Assembly: GCF_900105765.1 (NCBI RefSeq)
Contig: NZ_FNTX01000001.1
Location: 992,001-1,056,000 of the forward strand
DNA: 64,000 nucleotides
Source of the DNA: Ruania alba
Lineage (GTDB): Bacteria > Actinomycetota > Actinomycetes > Actinomycetales > Beutenbergiaceae
Reading direction: 5' to 3'
Position numbers and translations under genes: made by a program. Below are positions 19,012 through 29,126 of this stretch, in pieces. A model generated the notes under the pieces. It saw nothing but the letters and a program-made list of their open reading frames with translations. It was not told the origin of the DNA and did no database searches. Positions within the stretch are counted from its first letter, which is position 1. Each line of letters opens with the position of its first letter.

Positions 19012-20280
19012 TCATCCGGCTAGTGCCAACAGGCGTCGCATCGCCTCGGTGATCGTGGCCTCGGATTTCACGAACGTGAACCGCACCCAGGTGGCGAGGT
19101 TGTCGGTGACGGCGGAGCCGGCCGTGGTGAACGCCGTCGCCGGAACAGCGACGACACCGGCGAGCTCGGGCAGCCGCCGGCACAGGTGCGCGCCGGTGCG
19201 CACACCGGTGCCGGCCAGCGGCCCCTCCAGCAGTGGCCGCGCGTCGGCCATCACGAAGTAGGTGCCGGCGGCAGCCACCGGGGCGAAGCCCGCCTCGCGC
19301 AGGCCGCTGGTGAGCTGGTCGCGACGCCGCGCCAGCGACTCGCGTAGGCGGACGAGCCAGTCGGCCTCGGGGGAGTCGGACGTCTCCAGCCCGAGCGCCA
19401 CCGCAACAGCCGGTTGGAACGGCGCCCCGCTGGTATAGGTGAGGAACTGCTTGACGGTACGGACCGCCTCGACAAGATCGGCCGGCCCGCTCACCCAGCC
19501 GATCTTCCACCCGGTCACCGAGAAGGACTTCCCGGCCGAGGAGATCGTCAGGGTGCGTTCGGCGGCCCCGGGCAAGGTCGCGATCGGGACGTGCGCCACA
19601 CCGTCATAGGTGAGGTGCTCGTACACCTCGTCGGTGACCACGACGGCGTCATGCGCCTGCGCGAGGCGGGCCACCTCGGCCAGTTCGGCAGGGGTGAGGA
19701 CAGCGCCGGTGGGGTTGTGCGGGCTGTTCAGCAAGATCACCCGGGTGCGATCGGTGACGGCGGCGCGCAGGCCGTCGAGATCCAGGCTGAATCCGTGCGT
19801 GCCGGGCACCAGTGCGGTCCGGGTGTGCCGGGCACCGGCGAGCGCGATCACCGCCGCGTAGGAGTCGTAGTACGGCTCCAGCGTCAGTACCTCGTCCCCG
19901 GGCCCGGCCAGTGCCAGGATTGCCGCGGCGATCGCCTCGGTGGCGCCAGTGGTCACCAGCACCTGATGGTCGGGGTCGAGCCTGAGGCCGTAGTGCCGCA
20001 GCTGGTGTGCGGCGATCTCCTCGCGTAGCGCGGGGATGCCCGGCCCCGGCGGGTACTGGTTGATCCCGTCGGTGATGGCGCGCGCAGCGGCGTCCGTCAC
20101 GGCGCGCGGGCCCTGCTCGTCCGGGAATCCTTGCCCGAGGTTCACTGCCCCGGTCCGGGTGGCCAGACCTGTCATCTCCGCGAAGATCGTCGGGCGGGTG
20201 GTGCCGTTCGGGGTCAGCAGCCCGGCCGCCCGGGCGACCCCCTGCCAGGGCAGCTGCGGTGCGGGTGACGATGTGCTCAT
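19012..20280 (-). CDS. Class I aminotransferase, DapC-like
   Basis: PLP-dependent fold-type I aminotransferase of 422 residues. Seen: NLGQGFPDEQGP, TTGATEAIAAAI, LNSPHNPTGAVL, DEVYEHLTYDG and SSAGKSFSVTGWKIGW, where Lys251 should bind PLP. The sequence pattern closely follows the mycobacterial protein annotated as N-succinyldiaminopimelate aminotransferase (DapC, Rv0858c), which would place it in lysine/DAP synthesis. Kynurenine/glutamine or methionine aminotransferases of the same subfamily cannot be excluded. Its 5' end diverges from dnaE with only 64 bases between the starts. Confidence 0.82.
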   Translation of the reverse strand: MSTSSPAPQLPWQGVARAAGLLTPNGTTRPTIFAEMTGLATRTGAVNLGQGFPDEQGPRAVTDAAARAITDGINQYPPGPGIPALREEIAAHQLRHYGLRLDPDHQVLVTTGATEAIAAAILALAGPGDEVLTLEPYYDSYAAVIALAGARHTRTALVPGTHGFSLDLDGLRAAVTDRTRVILLNSPHNPTGAVLTPAELAEVARLAQAHDAVVVTDEVYEHLTYDGVAHVPIATLPGAAERTLTISSAGKSFSVTGWKIGWVSGPADLVEAVRTVKQFLTYTSGAPFQPAVAVALGLETSDSPEADWLVRLRESLARRRDQLTSGLREAGFAPVAAAGTYFVMADARPLLEGPLAGTGVRTGAHLCRRLPELAGVVAVPATAFTTAGSAVTDNLATWVRFTFVKSEATITEAMRRLLALAG

Positions 20281-20332
20281 AGGTCCTCACGATCGCGGAC
20301 GGGGCGGACGACCCGGTGTCGGTGGGGGCGCT

Positions 20333-20347
20333 TAGACTCATCGTATG
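20333..20347 (+). promoter_or_regulatory. Leaderless promoter -10 of dnaE
   Basis: TAGACT at 20333-20338 is followed after 6 bases by the dnaE ATG. No Shine-Dalgarno is present, so the transcript probably begins at the start codon. Confidence 0.65.
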
Positions 20348-23300
20348 GCTGATGATTTCGTCCACCTGCACGTGCACACCGAGTACTCGATGCTCGACGG
20401 AGCGGCCAGGTTGGACGATCTCTTCGCCGAGGCCCAGCGCCTGGGGCAGACTGCGCTGGCCACCACCGACCACGGCTACCTCTTCGGGGCCTACGACTTC
20501 TGGTCCAAGGCGCGCAAGTACGGGATCAAGCCGATCATCGGGGTCGAGGCCTATGTCACCCCGGGCACCAGCAGGTTCGACAAGACACGCGTGCGATGGG
20601 GCGAGGCCGACCAGGCCAGGGACGACGTCTCCGCCCGTGGTGCGTACACGCACATGACGATCCTGGCCAAGGACACCCCCGGGATGCACAACCTGTTCCG
20701 GATGAGCTCACTGGCGTCCCTGGAAGGCCAGCTGGGTAAGTGGCCCCGGATGGACCGCGAACTGTTGCAGACCTACTCCAAGGGCCTGATCGCCACCAGT
20801 GGGTGCCCCTCTGGTGAGGTTCAGGTCCGCCTGCGCCTGGGGCAGTACGAGGAAGCAGTCCGTGCTGCCGGGGAGCTGCAGGACATCTTCGGCAAGGAGA
20901 ACTACTACATCGAGCTGATGGACCACGGGCTCGACATCGAACGCCGGGTCACCAAGGACCTGCTGCGGCTCGCCAAGGAGATCAACGCCCCCTTGCTGGC
21001 CACGAACGACCTGCACTACACCAAGCATGAGGATGCGCACGCGCATGAGGCCCTGTTGTGCGTGCAGTCCGGGTCCACGCTCGAAGAGCCCACTTACGAT
21101 CAGGGTGGGAAGCGGTTCGCCTTCGGAGGCAGTGGCTACTACCTGAAGTCCGGGGCGGAGATGCGCGAGCTTTTCGCCGAGTTCCCCGAAGCGTGTGACA
21201 ACACTCTCCGGGTGGCCGAGCAGTGCGAGGTGACCTTCACCGAGGAGGTCGGCAAGTACATGCCGCACTACCCGGTGCCCGAGGGAGAGGACGAGGTCTC
21301 CACCTTCGTCAAGGCAGTCGAGACCGGACTGCAGGAGCGGTACAACGGCGCGGTACCGGAGGCGTCCCGCAAGCAGGCCGAGTACGAGATCGGGGTGATC
21401 ACCGGCAAGGGGTACGCCGGGTACTACCTCGTCGTCGCCGACTTCATCAACTGGGCTAAGGAGAACGGCATCCGGGTCGGCCCGGGCCGTGGCTCGGGTG
21501 CGGGCTCGATCGCGGCGTACGCGATGAGCATCACCGAGCTCGACCCGCTCGAGCACGGACTCATCTTCGAGCGGTTCCTCAATCCTGAGCGCGAGTCGAT
21601 GCCGGACTTCGACATCGACTTCGACGAGCGCCGTCGCAGCGAGGTGATCCGGTACGTCAGCGACAAGTACGGCGAAGACAAGGTCACCTACATCGTCACC
21701 TACGGCACCATCAAGGCGAAGCAGGCCCTCAAGGATTCCGCCCGCGTGCTCGGCTACCCGTTCGCGATGGGAGAGAAACTCACCAAGGTGATGCCGGCGG
21801 CCGCGATGGGTAAGGACGTCTCCCTCGCGGGGATGTTCGACCCGGACGACAAGCGCTACGCCGAGGCGGACGAGTTCCGGTCGGTGGTCAACGCCGACCC
21901 GGACGCCAAGCGAGTGCTCGAGACCGCGCGCGGACTGGAGAACCTGAAGCGTCAGTGGGGTGTGCACGCGGCGGGTGTCGTCATCGCCAGCGAGCCGCTG
22001 CTGGACATCATCCCGATCATGCGCCGCGAGCAGGACGGTGCCGTGATCACCCAGGTGGACTTCCCGGCGGGGGAGGACCTCGGTCTGGTGAAGATGGACT
22101 TCCTCGGACTGCGCAACCTCACTATCCTCGACGACGCTCTCGACAACATCGTCGTCAACGGCAAGGACCCGGTGCGGGTGGAGGACCTCACCCTGGACGA
22201 TCGGGCCACCTACGAACTGCTCGGCCGCGGGGAGACTCTCGGCTTGTTCCAGCTCGACGGCGGGGGGATGCGGTCCCTGCTGCGGATGATGAAGCCGGAC
22301 AACTTCGAGGACATCTCCGCCGTCGGTGCGCTGTACCGCCCAGGCCCGATGGGCGCGAACTCGCACACCAACTACGCACTGCGCAAGAACGGCCAGCAGC
22401 CGATCACCCCGATCCACCCGGAGCTCGCCGAACCGCTGGACCCCGTCCTCGGAACCACCTACGGCCTGATCGTGTATCAGGAGCAGGTGATGGAGATCGC
22501 GCAGAAGCTGGCCGGGTACTCGCTCGGACAAGCCGACCTGCTCCGCCGCGCGATGGGGAAGAAGAAGAAGTCGGTGCTCGATGCGGAGTACTCCACCTTC
22601 GAGGCCGGGATGAAGGCGAACGGGTACTCCGCGAACGCGGTGAAGACCCTCTGGGAGATCCTGCTGCCGTTCTCCGACTACGCGTTCAACAAGGCGCACT
22701 CGGCGGCCTATGGTGTGGTCTCGTACTGGACCGCGTACCTCAAGGCCCACTATCCGGCCGAGTACATGGCCGCGCTGCTCACCTCGACCCGGGACGACAA
22801 GGACAAGTCCGCGCTGTACCTCGGTGAGTGCCGCCGGATGCGCATCACCGTGCTGCCGCCGGATGTGAACGCCTCAGCGGCGACGTTCACCCCGGTGGGG
22901 ACCGACATCCGGTTCGGTCTGGCCGCGGTGCGCAACGTCGGGCAGAACGTGGTGGCGGCGATCGCGCAAGCCCGGGAGGAGAAGGGGGACTTCACCTCCT
23001 TCACCGACTTCCTGGAGAAGGTGCCCGCCGTCGTCTGCAACAAGCGCACCATCGAGTCCCTGATCAAGGCCGGTGCGTTCGACTCGCTGGGACACACCCG
23101 CCGCTCGCTGCTGATGATCCACGAGCAGGCCGTCGACGCCGTCATCGGGGTCAAGCGCAAGGAAGCCGAAGGACAGTTCGACCTGTTCGCCGGCCTCGGC
23201 GGGGACGATGAGGACGGGGCCGGCGCGGGGTTCTCGGTCGAGGTCCCGGACCTTCCCGAGTGGGACAAGAAGCAGAAGTTGGCGTTCGAGCGGGAGATGC

Positions 23301-23896
23301 TCGGGTTGTACGTCTCCGATCACCCGCTCTCCGGGATCGAGCACGTTCTTACCCAGGCGGCGGACGTCTCGCTCGCCACCCTCAGCACCGATGAGACGCG
23401 TTCGGACGGGTCCACGGTCACCATCGCGGGACTGATTACCTCCTTGCAGCGCAAGATGTCCAAGCAGGGCAACCCGTGGGCGGCCGTGACCATCGAGGAC
23501 ATGGAGGGCTCGGTCGAGGTGATGTTCTTCGGCGAGACCTACCTGGCCTACTCGACCGTGCTTGCCCAGGACCAGGTGGTCGTCGTCAAGGGCCGGATCC
23601 GGCGCCGGGACGAGACGCTCTCGTTGCAGGCGATGGAGGTCTCGTTGCCGGACGTCACCGTGGGGGAGTCCGCTCCGGTGACGGTGCGGATCCCGGAGTC
23701 ACGGTGCAGCGAACCGGTGCTGCTGCAGCTCAAGAGCGTCCTGTCCACCCATCCGGGGGTCACCGAGGTGCATGTGCGACTCGACTCGCCCGGCCGTGCC
23801 ACGGTGATGCGCCTGGAGGACGCGTTGCGGGTGGAGCGCACCCCCGCACTCTTCGGCGACCTGAAGGCGTTGCTTGGGCCGAACTGCCTCGTCTGA
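20345..23896 (+). CDS. dnaE: DNA polymerase III alpha subunit DnaE1
   Basis: Replicative polymerase, C-family. The 1183-residue protein has an N-terminal PHP domain (HLHVHTEYSMLDG, metal ligands about His9/His11, and TTDHGYLFG) that provides proofreading in actinobacterial DnaE1. The palm carries the catalytic PDFDIDFDERRR with Asp423 and Asp425. Downstream are the fingers (KTLWEILLPFSDYAFNKAHSAAYG), a helix-hairpin-helix region and a C-terminal OB fold (TIAGLITSLQRK). Length and domains are normal for DnaE1 rather than the DnaE2 mutasome type. Transcription appears leaderless. Confidence 0.97.
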   Translation: MADDFVHLHVHTEYSMLDGAARLDDLFAEAQRLGQTALATTDHGYLFGAYDFWSKARKYGIKPIIGVEAYVTPGTSRFDKTRVRWGEADQARDDVSARGAYTHMTILAKDTPGMHNLFRMSSLASLEGQLGKWPRMDRELLQTYSKGLIATSGCPSGEVQVRLRLGQYEEAVRAAGELQDIFGKENYYIELMDHGLDIERRVTKDLLRLAKEINAPLLATNDLHYTKHEDAHAHEALLCVQSGSTLEEPTYDQGGKRFAFGGSGYYLKSGAEMRELFAEFPEACDNTLRVAEQCEVTFTEEVGKYMPHYPVPEGEDEVSTFVKAVETGLQERYNGAVPEASRKQAEYEIGVITGKGYAGYYLVVADFINWAKENGIRVGPGRGSGAGSIAAYAMSITELDPLEHGLIFERFLNPERESMPDFDIDFDERRRSEVIRYVSDKYGEDKVTYIVTYGTIKAKQALKDSARVLGYPFAMGEKLTKVMPAAAMGKDVSLAGMFDPDDKRYAEADEFRSVVNADPDAKRVLETARGLENLKRQWGVHAAGVVIASEPLLDIIPIMRREQDGAVITQVDFPAGEDLGLVKMDFLGLRNLTILDDALDNIVVNGKDPVRVEDLTLDDRATYELLGRGETLGLFQLDGGGMRSLLRMMKPDNFEDISAVGALYRPGPMGANSHTNYALRKNGQQPITPIHPELAEPLDPVLGTTYGLIVYQEQVMEIAQKLAGYSLGQADLLRRAMGKKKKSVLDAEYSTFEAGMKANGYSANAVKTLWEILLPFSDYAFNKAHSAAYGVVSYWTAYLKAHYPAEYMAALLTSTRDDKDKSALYLGECRRMRITVLPPDVNASAATFTPVGTDIRFGLAAVRNVGQNVVAAIAQAREEKGDFTSFTDFLEKVPAVVCNKRTIESLIKAGAFDSLGHTRRSLLMIHEQAVDAVIGVKRKEAEGQFDLFAGLGGDDEDGAGAGFSVEVPDLPEWDKKQKLAFEREMLGLYVSDHPLSGIEHVLTQAADVSLATLSTDETRSDGSTVTIAGLITSLQRKMSKQGNPWAAVTIEDMEGSVEVMFFGETYLAYSTVLAQDQVVVVKGRIRRRDETLSLQAMEVSLPDVTVGESAPVTVRIPESRCSEPVLLQLKSVLSTHPGVTEVHVRLDSPGRATVMRLEDALRVERTPALFGDLKALLGPNCLV

Positions 23897-23913
23897 GCCG
23901 GCGCGGCGGTCGG

Positions 23914-24150
23914 TCAGCCGGCGCTGACGCGCAATTGACGTGCGCCGCCGGGGAGCAGCACGTCCACCTCGTCGCCGATGCTGAGTTGGCGTCCACGACG
24001 GGTCTCCGGCTCGCCGTTCACGCGCACGAACTCCTCCTCGAGGAGCATCCGCGCCATGGCGCCGTCGTCGGCGGCACCAGCGAGCTTGAGGAACTGCCCG
24101 AGCCGGATCATCTCATCGGTGATGGGGACGTCGTCGTAGGTCTGGCTCAT
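23914..24150 (-). CDS. Small S4-domain RNA-binding protein
   Basis: A 78-residue protein that is essentially one S4 domain: [31 protein letters not shown] in two parts, then [11 protein letters not shown]. Single-S4 proteins of this size (YbcJ/RqcP/YaaA types) bind structured RNA; some act on ribosomes or tRNA. The specific target is unknown. It converges with dnaE (17 bases between stops) and diverges from hisD. A GATAAT hexamer at 24157-24162 (minus strand), 6 bases before the ATG, suggests a leaderless transcript. Confidence 0.85.
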   Translation of the reverse strand: MSQTYDDVPITDEMIRLGQFLKLAGAADDGAMARMLLEEEFVRVNGEPETRRGRQLSIGDEVDVLLPGGARQLRVSAG

Positions 24151-24156
24151 CGGGCC

Positions 24157-24162
24157 ATTATC
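24157..24162 (-). promoter_or_regulatory. Leaderless -10 of the S4-domain gene
   Basis: Read on the minus strand the hexamer is GATAAT, 6 bases ahead of the ATG at 24150, with no Shine-Dalgarno between. Confidence 0.5.
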
Positions 24163-24208
24163 GCCCTTCCGGATCGTGGTCGCCTCGGATCGGTGCCAGG
24201 CAGCGCTC

Positions 24209-24224
24209 TACACTCGTTCCTGTG
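24209..24224 (+). promoter_or_regulatory. Leaderless promoter -10 of hisD
   Basis: TACACT at 24209-24214 lies 7 bases before the GTG at 24222; there is no ribosome-binding site. The spacing favours GTG 24222 over the adjacent ATG 24225 as the start. Confidence 0.6.
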
Positions 24225-25547
24225 ATGCGCACGATCGATCTCCGTGGCCGCCGCCTGACCCCGTCCGAGCTGCGTGCCGTGCTCCCGCGCGCCGAGGTGA
24301 ACATCGAGGTTGCGTCGCAGCGGGTACGACCGATTCTGGGCCGCGTGCGGTCCGAAGGTGCTGCGGCCCTGTCTGACCTGTCCGAGCGGTTCGACGGCGT
24401 CCGGCCGCACTCGTTGCGCGTGCCCGCGCCCGTGCTCGAGACCGCCCTCCAGGAGCTTCCGGCGGACGTCCGGTCCGCACTGGAGGAGGCGATTCGTCGT
24501 GCGCGCCTCGGCCACGAGGCGCAGGTGCCGAAACCGGCGACGACGTCCCTTGGCCCGGGGGCACAGGTGCGCCAGAAGTGGGTGCCCGTGCAGCGCGTCG
24601 GGCTGTACGTCCCGGGGGGCCTGGCCGCACTGGTCTCCTCCGTGGTGATGAACGTGGTCCCCGCACAGGCCGCGGGCGTGGGTTCGATCGCCGTGGCGAG
24701 TCCGCCGCAGAAGGACAACGACGGCTGGCCGGAGACGACGATCCTGGCGGCGTGCGCGTTGCTGGGTGTGGACGAGGTGTACGCGGCCGGTGGTGCTCAG
24801 GCGATCGGGATGTTTGCCTACGGCGTGGGTGACGGCGAGTCCGACGAGGCGAACTCGTGTGCCCCGGTGGACGTGGTGACCGGCCCCGGCAACATCTACG
24901 TCGCCGCGGCCAAGCGTGCGGTGCTCGGGGTGGTCGGGATCGACTCCGAGGCGGGTACCACTGAGATCGCCGTCCTCGCCGACGAGACGGCGGAGCCGGC
25001 TTTCGTCGCCGCCGACCTGATCTCCCAGGCTGAGCACGACCCGGCGGCCGGCTCGGTGCTGGTGACCGACTCACCGGCGCTCGCCGCGTCCGTCGACGAA
25101 GCGATCGGTGAACAGACGGACGTCGCCAAGCACCACCAGCGCATCCGGACGGCGCTCTCCGGTCCGCAGTCCGGTGTGGTGCTGGTCGACGACCTGGAGC
25201 ACGGGATCGCCGTCGTGGACGCCTACGCGGCCGAGCACCTGGAGATCCACACCGCCGAGGCCGCGTCCGTGGCAGACCGGATCCAGAATGCCGGGGCGAT
25301 CTTCGTCGGCCCGTATTCCCCGGTCCCGCTGGGGGATTACATCGCCGGGTCGAACCACGTGCTTCCCACCGGCGGCACGGCCCGCTTCGCCAGCGGGCTG
25401 GGTGTGCAGGCCTACCTGAAGTCGGTCCAGGTGATCGAGTACGACCGCACTGGCCTCGAGGAGGTCACCGACCAGCTCATCACGCTGGCCCACGCCGAGG
25501 ACCTACCGGCGCACGGTGTGGCGGCACGGCTGCGCCGCACCCGCTGA
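24222..25547 (+). CDS. hisD: Histidinol dehydrogenase
   Basis: Zn- and NAD-dependent enzyme that oxidises L-histidinol to L-histidine, the last two steps of the pathway. Family motifs seen: [59 protein letters not shown] (with the Gln/His of the zinc site), AAEHLEIHT and [18 protein letters not shown]. Length (441 aa) is normal. GTG start chosen from the -10 spacing. First gene of the local histidine group, although a pspC-like gene and a separate leaderless promoter separate it from hisC. Confidence 0.96.
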   Translation: MMRTIDLRGRRLTPSELRAVLPRAEVNIEVASQRVRPILGRVRSEGAAALSDLSERFDGVRPHSLRVPAPVLETALQELPADVRSALEEAIRRARLGHEAQVPKPATTSLGPGAQVRQKWVPVQRVGLYVPGGLAALVSSVVMNVVPAQAAGVGSIAVASPPQKDNDGWPETTILAACALLGVDEVYAAGGAQAIGMFAYGVGDGESDEANSCAPVDVVTGPGNIYVAAAKRAVLGVVGIDSEAGTTEIAVLADETAEPAFVAADLISQAEHDPAAGSVLVTDSPALAASVDEAIGEQTDVAKHHQRIRTALSGPQSGVVLVDDLEHGIAVVDAYAAEHLEIHTAEAASVADRIQNAGAIFVGPYSPVPLGDYIAGSNHVLPTGGTARFASGLGVQAYLKSVQVIEYDRTGLEEVTDQLITLAHAEDLPAHGVAARLRRTR

Positions 25548-25597
25548 CCGGGGCGTCGGCGCCCTCGCCGGTTCTGCCCACCGAACCAGGGTGCGAC

Positions 25598-25613
25598 TCA
25601 GGGCCCTCCCTGA
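25598..25613 (+). terminator. Weak hairpin after hisD
   Basis: TCAGGG and CCCTGA pair over 6 bp with a 4-base loop, 50 bases past the hisD stop and ahead of the pspC promoter. No U-run follows. It may terminate hisD transcripts. Confidence 0.35.
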
Positions 25614-25636
25614 TGCCCCGCCCTGGGGCCAGGCCC

Positions 25637-25652
25637 TACCGTGAGAGTCATG
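25637..25652 (+). promoter_or_regulatory. Leaderless promoter -10 of the pspC-like gene
   Basis: TACCGT at 25637-25642 is 7 bases before the ATG at 25650, supporting that ATG rather than the in-frame GTG at 25641, which overlaps the hexamer. Confidence 0.55.
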
Positions 25653-25910
25653 ACACGCTTCTTCGACTCCATCCGTCAGGTCGGCTTCCGCCGTGGGCCC
25701 AGCCGCATCGTTGGCGGGATCTGCGGCGGCCTTGCTGACAAGGCCGGGATCAGCGTCACCCTCGTCCGCGTCCTGGTGCTGCTCTCCTTCCTGCTGCCGG
25801 TCGTGGGCCTGGGCGCCTACCTGGTGGCGTGGATCCTCACCCCCTGGCAGAACGGCAGCATCCCGCTGGAGCGGTTCATCGATCGCCTGAGCGGCCGCGA
25901 CACCCTCTGA
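25650..25910 (+). CDS. PspC-domain membrane protein
   Basis: An 86-residue protein whose core matches the PspC domain: RGPSRIVGGICGGLADKAG followed by a hydrophobic stretch that ends in AYLVAWILTPW. PspC domains occur in phage-shock/envelope stress proteins and as N-terminal parts of actinobacterial sensor kinases; this one stands alone. Its role is unknown. It lies between hisD and hisC but with its own -10 and with hisC having another, so it is probably not a true member of the histidine operon. Confidence 0.85.
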   Translation: MTRFFDSIRQVGFRRGPSRIVGGICGGLADKAGISVTLVRVLVLLSFLLPVVGLGAYLVAWILTPWQNGSIPLERFIDRLSGRDTL

Positions 25911-25970
25911 GCGCCACCGGGAAGCACGTCCGCCCACCGGGCACGGCCACAGCACCACCAGCGACGCGCC

Positions 25971-25986
25971 TAAACTGAGCCCTGTG
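25971..25986 (+). promoter_or_regulatory. Leaderless promoter -10 of hisC
   Basis: TAAACT at 25971-25976 lies 7 bases before the hisC GTG at 25984; no Shine-Dalgarno is visible. Confidence 0.65.
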
Positions 25987-27108
25987 CCTGAACGCGTCGA
26001 TCTCCGCTTACCTCTGCGCGCCGACCTCGTCGACGAGCAGCCCTACGGCGCACCCCAGCTGGACGTCGCGCATCTGCTGAATGTCAACGAGAACCCGTAC
26101 GCGCCACCGGAGGCGGTGGTGCGCGACATTGCCGACTCCGTCGCCGCAGCCGCCACCACGTTGAACCGGTACCCGGACCGGGAGTTTCTGGATCTGCGCG
26201 CCGATCTGGCCGGCTATCTCGCCGGCGAGTCCGCTGCTGAGGGGCTGACGGCGCACCACATCTGGGCCGCGAACGGGTCCAACGAGGTGATGCTGCACCT
26301 GTTGCAGGCCTTCGGCGGCCCTGGGCGCACGGTGATGTCCTTTGCCCCGACCTACTCGATGTATCCCGAGTACGCCCGGGACAGTCTCACCGAGTGGGTG
26401 GCCGGTACGCGTCGAGCCGACCACACCCTCGATACGGGCGAGGTGATCGCACAGATCGAGAAGGTGCGTCCCGCCGTCGTGCTCCTCGCCAGCCCGAACA
26501 ACCCCACCGGCACCGCCCTTCCGCTGGCGGACACCCGGGCGATCGCGCAGGCGTGCGCGAGCACCGGGCCCGGTGGTGCCGCCACGGTGCTGGTGATCGA
26601 TGAGGCGTACGCGGAGTTCCGCCGCGACGGCACTCCCTCCGCGCTGACCGTGCTGGGCGAGTACCCGCATCTGGCGGTGGCGCGCACCATGTCCAAGGCG
26701 TTCGCGCTCGCGGGAGCCCGGGTGGGCTACCTGGCCGCCGCGCCGGAGCTGATCGACTGCCTGCGCATCGTGCGGTTGCCCTACCACCTGTCCGCCGTCA
26801 CCCAGACGGTGGCGCGGGCGGCGCTGCGGCACACCGGCGCCCTGCAAGCCCAGGTGGCGCAACTGCGCGAGGAACGTGACGCCTGCGTGACCTGGTTGCG
26901 CGAGCAGGGATTCACCGTGGCGGACACGGACGCCAACTTTGCGCTGTTCGGCACGTTCGACGATCGCCACGCCGTCTGGCAGGGTCTGCTCCAGAAGGGT
27001 GTGCTGATCCGGGAGACTGGACCGGAAGGGTATCTGCGGGTCTCGATCGGGACCGCCGAGGACATGGCCGCGTTCCGCGGCGCACTGAAGGAGGTGACCG
27101 GCCGATGA
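25984..27108 (+). CDS. hisC: Histidinol-phosphate aminotransferase
   Basis: PLP enzyme converting imidazole-acetol phosphate to histidinol phosphate. The N-terminal [53 protein letters not shown] and the [14 protein letters not shown] motif with PLP-binding Lys238 identify HisC. Length 374 aa is normal. Start supported by a leaderless -10. The stop overlaps hisB by 4 bases. From here hisC-hisB-unknown-hisH form a tight set, with priA 59 bases further on. Confidence 0.95.
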   Translation: MPERVDLRLPLRADLVDEQPYGAPQLDVAHLLNVNENPYAPPEAVVRDIADSVAAAATTLNRYPDREFLDLRADLAGYLAGESAAEGLTAHHIWAANGSNEVMLHLLQAFGGPGRTVMSFAPTYSMYPEYARDSLTEWVAGTRRADHTLDTGEVIAQIEKVRPAVVLLASPNNPTGTALPLADTRAIAQACASTGPGGAATVLVIDEAYAEFRRDGTPSALTVLGEYPHLAVARTMSKAFALAGARVGYLAAAPELIDCLRIVRLPYHLSAVTQTVARAALRHTGALQAQVAQLREERDACVTWLREQGFTVADTDANFALFGTFDDRHAVWQGLLQKGVLIRETGPEGYLRVSIGTAEDMAAFRGALKEVTGR

Positions 27109-27722
27109 GCCAGTCCGAACAGCGACGCCGCAGCGCCCGGATCGAGCGCAGCACGTCCGAGTCCAGCGTGGTTGTCGAGCTCGACCTCGACGGCACCGGA
27201 GCCGTGGACGTGTCCACCACCGTGCCGTTCTACGACCACATGCTCACCGCCCTGGGCAAGCACTCCCTGATCGATCTGACGGTCCGCGCCTCCGGTGACA
27301 CTGACATCGACGCCCACCACACCGTGGAAGACACCGCGATCTGCCTCGGCCAGGCGCTGCGTGAGGCGCTCGGCGACAAGGCCGGGATCTCCCGGTTCGG
27401 TGACGCCCTGGTGCCGCTGGACGAGGCGCTCGCGCAGGCGGTCGTGGACGTCTCCGGGCGTCCGTACCTGGTGCACTCCGGCGAACCCGCCGGGCAGGAG
27501 TACCACCTGATCGGCGGCCACTTCACCGGTGCGCTCACCCGGCACGTGTTTGAAGCGCTCGCCTTCCACGCCGGGATCTGCCTGCACGTGCGCGTGCTGG
27601 CCGGCCGCGACCCGCACCACATCGTCGAGGCGCAGTTCAAGGCACTCGCTCGGGCGCTGCGGGCCGCCGTGGCCCCCGACCCCCGGGTGTCGGGGGTCCC
27701 GTCCACGAAGGGACTGTTGTGA
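27105..27722 (+). CDS. hisB: Imidazoleglycerol-phosphate dehydratase
   Basis: Mn-dependent dehydratase of histidine synthesis. The monofunctional 205-residue form is complete: [33 protein letters not shown] (metal-binding His/Glu), [10 protein letters not shown] and [16 protein letters not shown] near the end. No HisB-N phosphatase domain is fused. ATG overlaps the hisC stop; the stop overlaps the next GTG by 4 bases. Confidence 0.96.
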   Translation: MSQSEQRRRSARIERSTSESSVVVELDLDGTGAVDVSTTVPFYDHMLTALGKHSLIDLTVRASGDTDIDAHHTVEDTAICLGQALREALGDKAGISRFGDALVPLDEALAQAVVDVSGRPYLVHSGEPAGQEYHLIGGHFTGALTRHVFEALAFHAGICLHVRVLAGRDPHHIVEAQFKALARALRAAVAPDPRVSGVPSTKGLL

Positions 27723-28447
27723 CCGGTCGCGAGGACGAGCCCGACGGCGCAGGCTCGTCCGAGGAGGGCACCGCGCCCGAGGACAACGCGTCGGAGTCCC
27801 ACGACTTCGATCCGCAGGCCTTCGACGCTGCCTTCGCCGAGGCGTTCGGGGAGGCGGTGGAGCCGGAGCGGACCTTCCGCGCTACCGGCGACTCTGCTGC
27901 AGAACCCGAGCCGGCCCCCGCAGGTGCTGGGCCCGAGTCCCCGACGGACGAGCCCGCCCCGCGTCGGGTGGTGGCCGTGGTGCTCACCCCGATCGCCTCC
28001 GCCCCGGCGCTGGCGGGGTTGTGCGCGATCGCCAAGCTGGACGCTGACATTGTGCCCACTCGGTCCGGTGCCCTGGCGGTGCGCGTGATCGAGACGGCGG
28101 CGGATGACCCGAGCGAGCTCCTCGGCGGAGAGCCGGCCGAGGCGACCGAGCTGGCCACTGTCCTTTCCCGGACGGCCAAGGCGGGTGTGGTCCTGCTCAC
28201 CGCACGCCTCGGGCAGGGGGATGAAGGGCTCACCGGCAGGATCAGTGGCCGCCAGTTCACCGCCGGTGCGTCGGGCGAGGAGGTGGCTGCCGGGCTGATC
28301 CTGGCCCACGCTGACGACGTGGTCGAGCAGATCCTGCTCGGCGTGACGCAGCCGCAGGACGCTCCGGGTCGATTAGCACCCAAGGAACTGGGACGTTGGC
28401 AGGCGGCCCGGCTGCTCGGCAAGGCGACACGGAGGAAGCGCCCGTGA
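27719..28447 (+). CDS. Uncharacterised protein within the histidine operon
   Basis: Not recognised. The 242-residue protein has an acidic, Glu/Ala/Pro-rich and probably disordered N-terminal half (about 1-80), then a folded region beginning with [23 protein letters not shown] that alternates strands and helices, and a basic end (KATRRKRP). No signal peptide, membrane segment, metal cluster or nucleotide loop is visible. GTG start overlaps hisB and its stop overlaps hisH, both GTGA, so it is translated with the pathway. It may be a conserved accessory of this operon; no function is proposed. Confidence 0.8.
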   Translation: MTGREDEPDGAGSSEEGTAPEDNASESHDFDPQAFDAAFAEAFGEAVEPERTFRATGDSAAEPEPAPAGAGPESPTDEPAPRRVVAVVLTPIASAPALAGLCAIAKLDADIVPTRSGALAVRVIETAADDPSELLGGEPAEATELATVLSRTAKAGVVLLTARLGQGDEGLTGRISGRQFTAGASGEEVAAGLILAHADDVVEQILLGVTQPQDAPGRLAPKELGRWQAARLLGKATRRKRP

Positions 28448-29067
28448 GCTCGGTCGTGGTGCTCGACTACGGGTCCGGCAACGTCCGCTCGGCGGTGCGC
28501 GCCCTGGAGCGGGTCGGCGCCCAGGTCGAGCTGACCGCGGACCCGACGGCGGTCGCCGAGGCGGACGGCCTCGTCGTCCCCGGCGTGGGGGCGTTCGCCT
28601 CCGTGATGGACGGACTGCGCAGCGTGGGCGCTCCACGCATGATCGACCGCCGGCTCGCCGGGGGACGACCGGTACTGGGCATCTGCGTGGGGTTGCAGGT
28701 GTTGTTCACCTCGAGCAACGAGCACCGTGCCGATGGTCAGGACGGCAACGCCGGACTGGATGAGTGGTCGGGGGTGGTGGAGCGCCTGGAGGCGCCGGTC
28801 GTCCCGCACATGGGCTGGTCCACCGTGGAGCCGCCCGCCGGTAGCGCCCTGTTTGCGGGGATCGAGCACGAGCGGTTCTACTTCGTGCACTCCTACGCTG
28901 CCCGCAACGCGCCGGAGTTCGTGGCGGTGACGTGGTCCCAGCACGGGGACACCCGGTTCGTGGCCGCCGCCGAGAACGGCCCACTGCAGGCGACCCAGTT
29001 CCACCCCGAGAAGTCCGGCGACGCCGGCGCCGAGCTGCTGCGCAACTGGCTCGGCACCCTGCGCTGA
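28444..29067 (+). CDS. hisH: Imidazole glycerol phosphate synthase, glutaminase subunit
   Basis: Class I glutamine amidotransferase that feeds ammonia to HisF. The GTG at 28444 gives 207 residues starting [19 protein letters not shown]; an upstream in-frame start lies inside the preceding gene and is unlikely. The nucleophile Cys81 sits in [11 protein letters not shown], and the His187/Glu189 pair in QFHPEKSG completes the triad. HisF itself is not in this window; the next gene is priA. Confidence 0.95.
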   Translation: MSSVVVLDYGSGNVRSAVRALERVGAQVELTADPTAVAEADGLVVPGVGAFASVMDGLRSVGAPRMIDRRLAGGRPVLGICVGLQVLFTSSNEHRADGQDGNAGLDEWSGVVERLEAPVVPHMGWSTVEPPAGSALFAGIEHERFYFVHSYAARNAPEFVAVTWSQHGDTRFVAAAENGPLQATQFHPEKSGDAGAELLRNWLGTLR

Positions 29068-29126
29068 CCACCCCCATCCGTCCGGGCCGACGGCCCGTGT
29101 GAGAACCACCCACCGAGAGGACCCGC

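Noticed and set aside
20708-22750. 680-codon minus-strand open frame opposite dnaE
   Set aside because: Fully antisense to dnaE with shadow composition and no ribosome-binding site or domain.
24225-24227. ATG 24225 as the hisD start
   Set aside because: Spacing of 10 from the -10 hexamer is less likely than 7 for GTG 24222; the difference is one residue.
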